From Chondrosia reniformis (Eukaryota; Porifera; Demospongiae; Chondrillida; Chondrillidae), in assembly GCA_947172415.1 (NCBI GenBank), contig OX359200.1, positions 1,366,501 through 1,430,500 on the forward strand: a stretch of 64,000 bases of DNA. The letters are read 5' to 3'. Of this stretch, positions 46,857 through 58,131 are shown piece by piece. The notes under the pieces are model-generated. The model worked only from the letters and a program-made list of their open reading frames with translations, was not told where the DNA came from and searched no databases. Positions within the stretch are counted from its first letter, which is position 1. Each line of letters starts with the position of its first letter. Both the position numbers and the translations under genes were made by a program.

Positions 46857-49800
46857 TTAAATATTGAAGTGGGTTATATTAACTGCCACAGGCATGCATG
46901 AATTAAAAGCATGCATTCTCACTTTCAGTTTCTCTGAAGTCAACTCTGATGATTGACCATTAATGGAATGCTTGCTCCAATGACACAAGAAGCCATCTTC
47001 ACTTCCAGTTAATAAGGTTTCAGCCTAAAATTACACATTAGCATTATAAACAATAATGATCAGGTTTCTAAAAGTAGATTACATACACACACTAATGACA
47101 CAATGGGCCGACGTTTTCAAACGATTTCTTCCCAAAATGCAACCTCCGCAAGTTGTGGTATGTAACTTGTTGATGTGAAACGGGCAAGCCAACGTTACAA
47201 AACAGGGGCTATCGCCTTCTTCACGAAGGAAACGTAATTAAGGATGCACAAGAGCTTCATTTCAAGTGGGTACCCGTTTCAAGTAGTCTTTATATCGTGG
47301 TCGATATAACGCACACAGGACAAGCGAATCGGCTTTAATTCTTAGCACATGCACCAAAAGTAAGTTGCTATGAAAATTATACTTCAGTTTTTATATTACA
47401 GAAAACTCATATTGCCTACATGCAGAGAAGAGCTTGGTATTAAGCATTAACAAGGGTAAAACCCTCAATATTGCTCACCTGATGGTCCCAATGTACACAG
47501 CGAATGGTGGAGGTGTGACCACCTTTGAGCATGAAAACTGGAGCAAATCCTTCAACTCCAGCATTAAACACAATCAGATCTCCTCTAAAGATGGGTAACA
47601 AAAATAGTGCGGATAAGATTGCATAAGACTACATATTAGCTATAAAAGAGGAGCAATACAAGTTGCCATGCACCCAAGCAAGCTTTTATGTGCTTTTGAG
47701 ATGATTTGTCATTAAAATTAATGCAGTTTAAAATGATAAAAATGAGATCTTTAAGCAATTGTGAATAGTCTAGTTTTTGTCAAAATTTGAACATTTTCCG
47801 ACAGTGGAAATGCTTGTTCATTTCAGAAGAGCTAGAATTCCATTTGTGTGTGTCTTCATCCTTTTATACACTTTGTTGCTGGGGTAACCAAGGCAAATTA
47901 TATCCCACAACTGAAGTATAACTATAATAAGAGGCACTTTGGCCTCTTATTATAGTTATACAATGCAATGTCCCACCTAAAACTCAGTAAACGCCTATAA
48001 GCTTGCATTATCCCTCAAAAATGCAAGAAAAGCCTAGGGGTGGAGTGTATAACTATTAGATATGTAACTCTTCAGTGACCTTGAAAAGCCATTTTATTAG
48101 GCATGGCCCATCCTTCCCTGTCACACCCATAATATTGTATATATATATATACATTATTTATATCATTATCCTGGCACTGCTTATTAATATCTTGAGCAGT
48201 GATGTATTAACTAACTGGTGCGTTCCTCCCAATACATAGAGCCTGTCAGATTTTGCATCAAAGCTGCAGTCCACAAAGTAATCAACTTCTAACTGATATT
48301 TCTCCTAGCAACAAACAACATGAAGACAACAGGAAGACAACAGGAAGACAGTATGTAGCTAACAACAATAAATTTCAAATATTTAAACAAACAGGTAGTA
48401 AGGTTTCCTGATAACCTAATAAAGTTAACCACTGCATGACCATACTATATACATATAATAATGTCTGGACTTGTATAAACTATAGTATGTACAGTAACAA
48501 TTGTAGGGAGTTAGGATTCCTTAGCAAAACAACACATTTGAAGTTCCCATACTTAATCAGAAAAACCAGTTGGTTATAAGATTTCCTCTACAGTCAAACT
48601 ATAAAAAATGTCATATAAAAAAGAAATTAAAATTTTTAAAGGACTATTTTAATACATATACTTTACTGTATACAAATTTACAATTTTTGTCCACATATTG
48701 AGGAGAAGCATGTAATGTATAATGTTGATAAAAGGTTGTCAATTTGCAGGATATGATAAAAACTGGAGGTTGCGTAACAGCTCAATGTTGTGTGACGCTC
48801 ACCTTAATTGCCTCTCGAACTCCCAATAGTCTAGCATGTTGTGTTCCCTTGAAAACACAAAGAATTAGACATGATCTTAACAAATTATTTTGCCTGTAAA
48901 AGAATTTTCTCTGATGTAAATACAGTAAATCAACGTGATGTCGTCCTTATAGAGTTTACCTTTCATAACACAAATTTCCCAAAACTAAAATTTTTGCATG
49001 CATGTGCAATTAGTGAAATAGCTTAACAAGCATAACAAGTGTGGATGACAAGATGGCAGTCTGCCATTCTATCACTACTAACCTCAATAGCATTCCACAA
49101 ACCAAACGTCTCTGAGTGAGTGAGTGCATAGACAAAGTCATTTTCCGGACCAAACATTCCCAAATGTGCCTAAAATTATTAAACCATTTAATAGTACATA
49201 GACAAACAGTAAGTTAACCAAAACCTTGATATATTTTCAATAATTTTACAAGCTACATTTACTTTAGAATAAAGGCCTATAGGGAACTAAACCTAGTGAG
49301 AGGTTTGGATGTGTGTACATTAAGGTATTGGATATGGACAAAAACATATATTTGGGAAACATTATCCTTGGTTAGACAACTCCCAAGCTACGCATGTAAT
49401 AATCTAAAGCAATCTATGTTGTGTTCATATTCAAACTTAGAACACCTTTTGTATGTGCTATTCAATTCTTTAGGTGAGCCAATTTGATTAATATTTCTAA
49501 ATAGAGATATGATGTCAAATTACTTTCTCAAATCAATTTACTAATTTTAGAACAAATGTGATAACAGTGGGGAAGTCTGATAAGCCATTGTTGAAAAACA
49601 TATATATGAGGTGATAATTGCTAATACATTGAATAGGGTGGCCATATGTTTTTGCAGTCCTACTTAGCGAGTACTTAGTGAGTACTACCGTACCCTCCGA
49701 TATACCATATTTGGTGCTAAACAGCTGTTCTGTGGTAATTAAACATTTTCTCAACTTGTGGCTCCGTTGTCAAAATCTTAGTAAAAATACTACATACATA

Positions 49801-52800
49801 GATTAAGTTGACACCTTCTGAAGAAATAAATGCATAAAAAGTTTTAGGCGTGCAAACTCAATATACCCGACCCAATCTCCAATATACCTGACCCAACCTC
49901 CAGTATACCTGACCCAACCTCCAGTACACCCAACCTCCAATACACCCAGCACAACCTCCAATATACAGTACCTGACCCAATCTCCAATATACCTGACCCA
50001 ACCTCCAGTACACCTGACCCAACCTCCAGTAAACCCGACTCAACCTCCAATACACCTGACCCAACCTCCAGTAAACCCGACTCAACCTCCAATACACCTG
50101 ACCCAACCTCCGATACACCTGATTTAGCTTCCAATATACCTGAACTAACTTCCAAAATACCTTCCGATGGTATTACATTATCAATTATAACAACTAAAGA
50201 ATAAATTACAAATATAAGCTAAACTGTTAATGCAATTGAGTTGAAATAAAATATGCTACTATGTAAAATAAATTCACTAATTAGCACAAGGCATGCTGCT
50301 TTCATAGGGCTTACAGTACGTATATGGTATATAAGCTATATAAATTAAAATCAGATCGGTTAATTAAAAAATCTATTTTTGTGCTTTAGAAAATGATAAG
50401 CTGTCACTTTTCACTCTCAGCAGACGTTGGGGTGATTACTGTTCCACGGTCTGATTTCAAATCTTGTTGAGTCTATTCTAGAAAACTCTGGACTGGTTTC
50501 AGATTTATGCAAATAGAATGTCTCATTCTGATATATGAAGACAATCTTGTGGTTGGCTTCGACAGACAGTATTCTGAATTGATACCTGGGATCTTTTAAG
50601 GCATTAGTGATGTTAAAAACTACCTCCCCAACTGGTTTCGGTGCATCACTATCATTTTGAGGTGCTCCTCCAATAAAGTACGTATCATTTCCGTCTCTAA
50701 AGCTGAACCAAGTTACCAAGTTTTCTCTCAAGTTGCTTATTTTGCAGAGACGCACTTCAGAGCAAGCATCACTCTGAGAAAACACCAGATCTCCATCTTC
50801 TAATCTACTCAGCACCATGTAAGGTATAGGAACAGACTTGATGGTAAAGTCTTCAGCCCAAAATATATTTGTGTCTACTTGACTGCGCACATAATCACAG
50901 TTTGGCTGGAATCCAACAGTCATTACTGTTGCTACAGTAGGTAAAACGTTTCCCATTTATTAGATCTTCCAATCTCACTTAAAACTGCACTTATACTTAA
51001 TCACAATCCAGCAGCAGATCTCAATTTATAGGAAACCAACCATCACCTGTCTACAACAGATTTTCACTTTCACACTAGTACTTTTGTATTAAAATACAAC
51101 CTATCACCTTTTTATATTGTGGTATACAGCTGCACACAGCTGCATGGTAACTATAAAAAGGGATTAGTTTAGGGGATTTCCCTATGACACAATGTATTAC
51201 TTATGCAGGTTAGGTGATATCTTTCAACAACTAATTATTATATGGCACTTTATGAATGGAGTAATTTAACTACAAACAAATGATTTATGTACATAAGCTG
51301 ACTGTATTAGTGAGTCAGTATGCAGAAACCATTACCACAGATGACTCTGCATTTAGTACTGAAATGAGAGCCTTTTCTTCACTGAGTGATTGAATGTTAA
51401 AAACGCAAACTAGGCCATCCTACAATGAAATAAACAAGTAGTTAGACATGCCTGGGCCAGCCCCATGCTCTTATCAAGCACTGATAACAAACAATCACTT
51501 ACCATTGATCCAGTGACTAATTGTTGGGGTCTCAACCAGTTAAAGGTCATCTAGGGAAGGCAATTTACAACATCAGCTAACCAGACAAAATATTCCAAAA
51601 GAAGCAAAAATGTGTGACTATCAACAACAGCTAAAACCAAAGGCATAAACTTGGAGCCAGTGGGGAATACTTGGGAGTATCAACACTGATGGTGTCTGCA
51701 TTTTAATTGGGCTATAGACCATAAATAAGTACATTATCAAAACAGAGATATTACTGAAGTTAACATTTATTGCATTCTCTATCTACTGGATTGAATCTCT
51801 TATTACAAATATACACACACATATACAAGTATACACCTATACAGATAAACAAATATACACACGTACACATATGTATAATAGAAGTGATAACCAGACCACA
51901 AGTAACTATAATCAGTCTTAAACATCACGAAGAAGGAAAACACATAAACACACATACATGTATACACCTATACAGGCATACAAGTTTACACACATGCATA
52001 CACACATAAACGTATGAATAATAGAAGTGATAATCAAACCACAAGTAATTATAATCAGTCTTAAACAGTATACAAGTTTACAAGTTTACACACGAAATGG
52101 TACGGATTGTTTGTTGCGATCATATTAGTAAAGGGATTGAAATTAGTCTCAGCAACACAATTTTATCAAATTTGAACGTTTCCACCCGAAGGTCTTGATT
52201 TGGAATGATATTATTAACTAACACAGTAATTTACTTCTATTCATTATGTGGCATTACATCATTACTCATTCCCTGTCACCTTCCCTATTTAAACCTGGTT
52301 TGTAGTCATCTCCTTATTTGCTGATGAAGACCTTCGGGTGGAAACGTCCAAATTTGATAAAATTGTGTTGCTGAGACTCATTTGAATCCTTTTACTAAGT
52401 TTACACACATACACATACATATACACCACCTACAAATGCTCTGTAATGTTGTTGAAATTCATTATATATTTTTTCTGACTGATAATAAGAGAAGATATTG
52501 TACCATATTATTCTTGGAAATAAGTATACATTAAAATACAAACTGCTATTATTCAAATGCAGCAGCCGGGATTCAAAAGAAATTACAATAATACGTACTT
52601 ATGTATATAAGTTTTATGTCATCTTTAGATACTGTATTGTCATGTATTGTCACTACATGGTTGCGGTAAAGACATGAAAGATTAAAGAATTCAATGCTTT
52701 AAATAGGCTTTACATACGATAAATGATACAAAAAGTGAAATTATAACCAATTGAATGGGATATGAATACCATTATCCAATAAGGGAATTAAGTTACATAG

Positions 52801-55800
52801 GTATGAAATAGCCAAATATGATCTGGTAACCATGACTGTTCATATTGACCCAATGATGTGATGCATTGCACTATGGTAACGAGTTAGTTTAGAAATAACC
52901 CAATAAATGGCCACTTGAAATGATTTAGAGTGATCTAACTGATATGTAATACAAAGAATGGTTATTTTACAGTAAAAGTTTTTGCAATTGATTGTCACAG
53001 ATATGCTTTCAAAACAAACTGACCAAAACAAGCGTTGACATTGGAAAAGCAACCAGAATGTGTTTTTCCAAGTTGAAAAATAAAGAATGTACCCATTAAA
53101 TATTTATTCATATAACTTAATATTCATTAAAATGCAAGATAAAATGCAAAATAAAACCAGGCAGTCCAGTATTTAACAAATGAGGCAGGCTGGCCTATCC
53201 TGGTGTGAGGCAACATGGTATCCTAATATATGAGCATGTCCATGTTATCATTGCAGAATAGGAAGTATGGAAGGGTCTCGGAGGACTAGTGATGAAGAGG
53301 GGAATTCCCTGGAATAACCAATAGGAGGAGAAAGGGTCATCTGAAACTCTGTAGTACGTATGTGTTATTCTAATCACAGAAGCAGAAAAACAACTACTTA
53401 TAAAGCCTGATGTAAAAGTCCAATGCAGGACTTCAGGGAGAGCAGGGGAATTTCCCTGTTCCCCCACCCATTTCCCATGTAACATAAATATTTGAAACTG
53501 TTTACACCAATCAACTGATGCTTGGTAACTGGCATGCTGTACTCTACTATATAAGTGCAGAAATTTCCCCTAAGGCTTCAATTAGAACCCTAATTTGGAC
53601 TGGTCAAGCTTTTACAAATCATTTCAGTGTTAGATATTGAGCCTATAGTCAGTTACCATGGAGATGATTGCACGTACTTGTGTAATGTCATCACTGTGAG
53701 CTTCTGTAAATCTTGCTATCTCTTGGTACGATCTTATATCCCTAGATACATATACATGCATACAGGAACACACTCTTATATCTAATAATAATTATATTAG
53801 ATATAATCATTAAAAATCATTTTATCATAATTCAAGTGGCATATTTCAAAAATCTATTATATACAGTAAACATATTTTGACCTACGTATATACATACTAG
53901 TAGGTTTTTAATATTATATTAATACACACAACTCCAAATAAGGAGATACAAACAAGGTATATGGTTTTAGCATATATCTATGTATAAAATATCAGTCACC
54001 TATGTGCATGTATACATAAACAAGTGATATATCTTTATTATCCTACTAAGCACACCATATTTACATTAACCTGATAGTAACCACGACGACTTCCAAACTA
54101 GCAAATAAACAATTTTTTAACTATATTAGGTTGAAAACATTCATTTGAATCAGCAAAGGTCACTAACCTCTGCAAAGTCATGCATAGGGGTATCTTTATG
54201 GGGAATAAGGAATTTATAAATTACACTTGACCAGACCTCCACTGATAACCATTTTAAGAATCTGGTATAGTGTAAAATTTAAACAGTTCCAGATGATGAC
54301 AATGCACAATTTAAGGACCATTGTCAGACATCAGCTGTGTATATATAGACTGACTGTCTCCAGTCTCTAAATGGGACCCCTCAGGATACATGCAGACAAA
54401 TTAACCCGCCAACCTCCCACATACCACAGGTCAAGCAAATAATAACACAGTATGTAAACAAATGACATAATATACTGTCAGCCCTAGCCATTCAAAAGAT
54501 GGCCCAAGTCAGATCAGAATCAGAAACAGAATCGGAATCGGAATCAGAATCAGAATCAGAATCGGAATCGGAATCAGAATCAGAATCGGAATCAGAATCG
54601 GAATCAGAATCGGAATCAGAATCAGAGTCATAATCATAATCATAATCATAATCATAATCATAATCATAATCATAATCAGAATGTATATGCAGGAGCAGTG
54701 AGACAACCAAGGATTAGAAAAGCAGTGTAGAAGATATGGAACAAGATATTCCAGCTAAACTGATGTTAGTGATGAAGAATATTCCTCAATGACACTTTAT
54801 GGGTAATCTAGAACTATGCCTATGATCTATGAACTATGACCCCCGTATCATAGTATATAGTATGCCTTTGACCCCCGTATCATAGTATGCCTTTGACCTA
54901 TAACCTATGACCTATCATAGTAGGCCTATGACCTATAACCTATCATAGCAGGCCTTTGACCTATAACCTATCATAGTATGAACTAAGACTAATTTCCTTT
55001 AAGATTGAGAATTGTAACTATGTACCATAAAATAACTGTTGACTCCTCTTCCTCAAATATGGTGCCGGCTGCCAGTATGGTGTCTAAAGGGTTAACTGCC
55101 AGACTGCAAAAGGCCATATTGTGCTTGCCATGAATTCCACGCACCATTGCTGCTTTCTGAGGTAGTCTTGTATCCCAGCATCTGTATGCATGTACATGCA
55201 CACTTTCATAAATACACATCCATCCACTCATCCCTCCCTCCGTCCATCTGTCCGTCCATCCATCCATCCACCCATCCACCCATCCACCAACCCACCCATC
55301 CACCCATCCATCCATCCATCCATCCATCTATCCATCCATCCATCCATCCATCCATCCATCCATCCATCCACCAACCCACCTATCCACCCATCCACCCATC
55401 CACCCACCCACCCACCCATCCATCCATCCATCCATCCATCCATCCATCCATCCATCCATCCATCCATCCATCCACCCATCCATCCATCAATCCATCCATC
55501 CATCCACCAACCCACCTATCCATTCATTCATCCATCCACCCATCCATCCATTAATCCATTCACCCATCCATCCATCCACCCATCCACCCATCCATCCATC
55601 CACCCATCCACCCATCCACCCATCCACCCATCCACCCATCCACCCATCCACCCATCCATCCATCCATCCATCCATCCATCCATCCATCCATCCATCCACC
55701 AACCCACCTATCCATTCATTCATCCATCCACCCATCCATCCATTAATCCATCCACCCATCCATCCATATATTCACATACACACATACACACATACACACA

Positions 55801-57927
55801 TACATACATACACACATACATACATACACACATACATACATACACACATACATACATACACACATACATACATACACACATACATACATACACACATACA
55901 TACATACACACATACATACATACACACATACATACATACACACATACATCAATATATTCACATACATGTATATGTACATACCGGAGAGTTGCGTCTTCGG
56001 ACCCTGACCATAAAATATTGTGATTGGTGGACTGAAACTGTAAGCCAGTAATTTGTGCTTCGTGTCCTAATATATATCAACCAATTAATGAATGTATGCA
56101 TTGTGCTACATCAAATATAAAACATGCTATGGTTATTGTGTACTGAATAACACCTCACAGGGGATATCCCTGTAATTTTAATGAAACTCACCAATTAGGT
56201 GCCCATGGTACTGTAGTGTATCTTTCTTGTACAGCTTGATCATGTGGTTGGAAGCTACACGTGGGGCAGGGGGACGGGTAGGTCACAGGTAGGAGCTACA
56301 CGTGGGGCAGGGGGACGGGTAGGTCACAGGTAGGAGCTACACGTGGGGCAGGGGGACGGGTTGGTCACAGGTAGGAGCTACACGTGGGGCAGGGGGACGG
56401 GTTGGTCACAGGTAGGAGCTACACGTGGGGCAGGGGGACGGGTAGGTCACAGGTAGGAGCTACACGTGGGGCAGGGGGACGGGTTGGTCACAGGTAGGAG
56501 CTACACGTGGGGCAGGGGGACGGGTTGGTCACAGGTAGGAGCTACACGTGGGGCAGGGGGACGGGTTGGTCACAGGTAGGAGCTACACGTGGGGCAGGGG
56601 GACGGGTAGGTCACAGGTAGGAGCTACACGTGGGGCAGGGGGACGGGTAGGTCACAGGTAGGAGCTACACGTGGGGCAGGGGGACGGGTAGGTCACAGGT
56701 AGGAGCTACACGTGGGGCAGGGGGACGGGTAGGTCACAGGTAGGAGCTACACGTGGGGCAGGGGGACGGGTTGGTCACAGGTAGGAGCTACACGTGGGGC
56801 AGGGGGACGGGTAGGTCACAGGTAGGAGCTACACGTGGGGCAGGGGGACGGGTAGGTCACAGGTAGGAGCTACACGTGGGGCAGGGGGACGGGTAGGTCA
56901 CAGGTAGGAGCTACACGTGGGGCAGGGGGACGGGTAGGTCACAGGTAGGAGCTACACGTGGGGCAGGGGGACGGGTTGGTCACAGGTAGGAGCTACACGT
57001 GGGGCAGGGGGACGGGTAGGTCACAGGTAGGAGCTACACGTGGGGCAGGGGGACGGGTTGGTCACAGGTAGGAGCTACACGTGGGGCAGGGGGACGGGTT
57101 GGTCACAGGTAGGAGCTACACGTGGGGCAGGGGGACGGGTTGGTCACAGGTAGGAGCTACACGTGGGGCAGGGGGACGGGTAGGTCACAGGTAGGAGCTA
57201 CACGTGGGGCAGGGGGACGGGTTGGTCACAGGTAGGAGCTACACGTGGGGCAGGGGGACGGGTTGGTCACAGGTAGGAGCTACACGTGGGGCAGGGGGAC
57301 GGGTTGGTCACAGGTAGGAGCTACACGTGGGGCAGGGGGACGGGTAGGTCACAGGTAGGAGCTACACGTGGGGCAGGGGGACGGGTAGGTCACAGGTAGG
57401 AGCTACACGTGGGGCAGGGGGACGGGTAGGTCACAGGTAGGAGCTACACGTGGGGCAGGGGGACGGGTAGGTCACAGGTAGGAGCTACACGTGGGGTAGG
57501 GGGACGGGTTGGTCACAGGTAGGAGCTACACGTGGGGTAGGGGGACGGGTTGGTCACAGGTAGGAGCTACACATGGGGCAGAGAGACGGGTTGGTCACAG
57601 GTAGGAACTACACTGGGACCGATAGGACACTTGACATTTCACTGCTGGAGAGGTGCAGGCTTTATTTTAGCCTCTCTACATATACCTTAACCTACCTGAG
57701 ACTGCTAACAGATTCCCCATGGGCAGTTCTACTTGGTGAGTACTGCGTATATAATAAGAGGATATATTAGGGTCACCAATATATTGATAAATACATTAGA
57801 ATACTTTACGAGAAACTTAATATTACCTTAACGAGTTTGCTACTGCAAGGTCTAAGAGATAGGTTTTTGTTCGTTCATCCTCATTCAAGTCGAATGCGAT
57901 TCTTTGCTGCAAATTATAATCAGCCAT
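46857..57927 (-). CDS. WDR89: WD repeat-containing protein 89
   Basis: Thirteen exons, in transcript order: 57927-57827, 57742-57696, 56254-56192, 56057-55982, 55181-55026, 53741-53678, 51550-51503, 51419-51336, 49169-49083, 48847-48803, 48304-48216, 47584-47479 and 47024-46857. Every junction agrees in phase, giving 377 residues (human 387). The protein is a WD40 beta-propeller that aligns with WDR89 throughout: [82 protein letters not shown] and [15 protein letters not shown]. The function of WDR89 is poorly known; a scaffold role is inferred from the fold. Its introns hold the main satellite arrays of the window and a nested same-strand gene. Confidence 0.95.
47917..47960. repeat. 19-bp perfect hairpin in a WDR89 intron
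   Basis: Arms 47917-47935 and 47942-47960 are perfect complements around a 6-base loop (ACTTTG). No wider element was recognised around it. Confidence 0.85.
49858..50155. repeat. ~21-bp minisatellite in a WDR89 intron
   Basis: About 14 irregular units like CTGACCCAACCTCCAGTACA; it creates the spurious open frames over this stretch. It lies about 260 bp downstream of the nested gene. Confidence 0.85.
50417..50956 (-). CDS. nested intronless gene, 179-aa protein of unknown function
   Basis: One uninterrupted frame of 179 residues inside the 2.2-kb WDR89 intron between exons 8 and 9, on the same strand. No signal peptide or membrane helix is evident. The composition is normal for a soluble domain, with alternating hydrophobic strands ([35 protein letters not shown]), suggesting a beta-rich fold. 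Cysteines at about 20, 61, 67 and 179. A TATA-like sequence lies about 70 bp upstream (see 51025). I do not recognise the family. A retrocopy or a lineage-specific gene are both possible. Confidence 0.6.
   Translation of the reverse strand: MGNVLPTVATVMTVGFQPNCDYVRSQVDTNIFWAEDFTIKSVPIPYMVLSRLEDGDLVFSQSDACSEVRLCKISNLRENLVTWFSFRDGNDTYFIGGAPQNDSDAPKPVGEVVFNITNALKDPRYQFRILSVEANHKIVFIYQNETFYLHKSETSPEFSRIDSTRFEIRPWNSNHPNVC
51025..51030 (-). promoter_or_regulatory. possible TATA box of the nested gene
   Basis: TATAAA on the minus strand about 70 bp before the ATG at 50956; weak evidence on its own. Confidence 0.3.
51780..52085. repeat. CACATAYA-rich simple sequence
   Basis: Degenerate ACACATACA/TATACAC array with an internal duplication: AGAAGTGATAAYCARACCAC occurs at about 51880 and again at about 52024. 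Confidence 0.7.
52125..52398. mobile_element. MITE with ~70-bp terminal inverted repeats
   Basis: The left end TTAGTAAAGGGATTGAAATT and the right end (reverse complement TTAGTAAAAGGATTCAAATG) continue as matching arms of about 70 bp through CACAATTTTATCAAATTTG and CGTTTCCACCCGAAGGTCTT. The total length is about 270 bp, with no coding capacity. It lies in a WDR89 intron. Confidence 0.8.
54520..54678. repeat. GAATCA/GAATCG then ATAATC microsatellite
   Basis: Hexanucleotide array in a WDR89 intron (between exons 5 and 6), switching from GAATC(A/G) to ATAATC units. Confidence 0.95.
54825..54980. repeat. short CCTATCATAGTA repeat
   Basis: Irregular repeats of TATGACCTATAACCTATCAT and GCCTTTGACC in the same intron, next to exon 5. 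Confidence 0.75.
55210..55965. repeat. CCATCCA array followed by ACATACACAC array
   Basis: About 550 bp of CCATCCATCCAC units, partly organised into a higher-order repeat (the AACCCACCTATCCATTCATT variant recurs at about 55508 and 55704). It is followed by about 180 bp of ACATACACACATACAT. It starts about 30 bp upstream of WDR89 exon 5 in the transcript. Confidence 0.95.
56255..57605. repeat. 41-bp minisatellite containing a 3' splice site
   Basis: About 33 very uniform copies of a 41-bp unit GGAGCTACACGTGGGGCAGG GGGACGGGT(A/T)GGTCACAGGTA. It directly abuts WDR89 exon 3 (high end 56254). The exon 3 acceptor, CCCCACGTGTAG on the minus strand, is the same sequence found in each unit, so the array appears to have grown from the intron-exon boundary. 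Each unit also has the palindrome CACGTG and three G runs. Units differ mainly at one A/T position. Confidence 0.93.
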
Positions 57928-58131
57928 TTTTTCTTCAATATTCTTCGATATATATTAAATGGCGCGCGATATTAAAACGTTTTTCTAGAAAAAAAACATG
58001 CAAACTATACAATTACTGCAATTCATCGCGATCATTTCATTATAAAAAGACAAAGTGATCATAAATCAAAACAGTGCTGGATATGGTTACGATTATAACT
58101 GTAATATAAGGGTTTATATAACTGCCAGCCT

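Noticed and set aside
52321-52349. Hammerhead-ribozyme-like core CTGATGA...GAAAC
   Set aside because: The core words are present and a TTCG loop lies between them, but stem II is short with a mismatched closing pair, and no upstream GUH site forms a stem III with the sequence after GAAAC. It lies in an arm of a MITE.
55147-56023. Long Ser/Pro/His/Ile and Gly/Trp/Met frames as proteins
   Set aside because: Readings of the CCATCCA and ACATACAC arrays in all frames; the real exon here is WDR89 exon 5.
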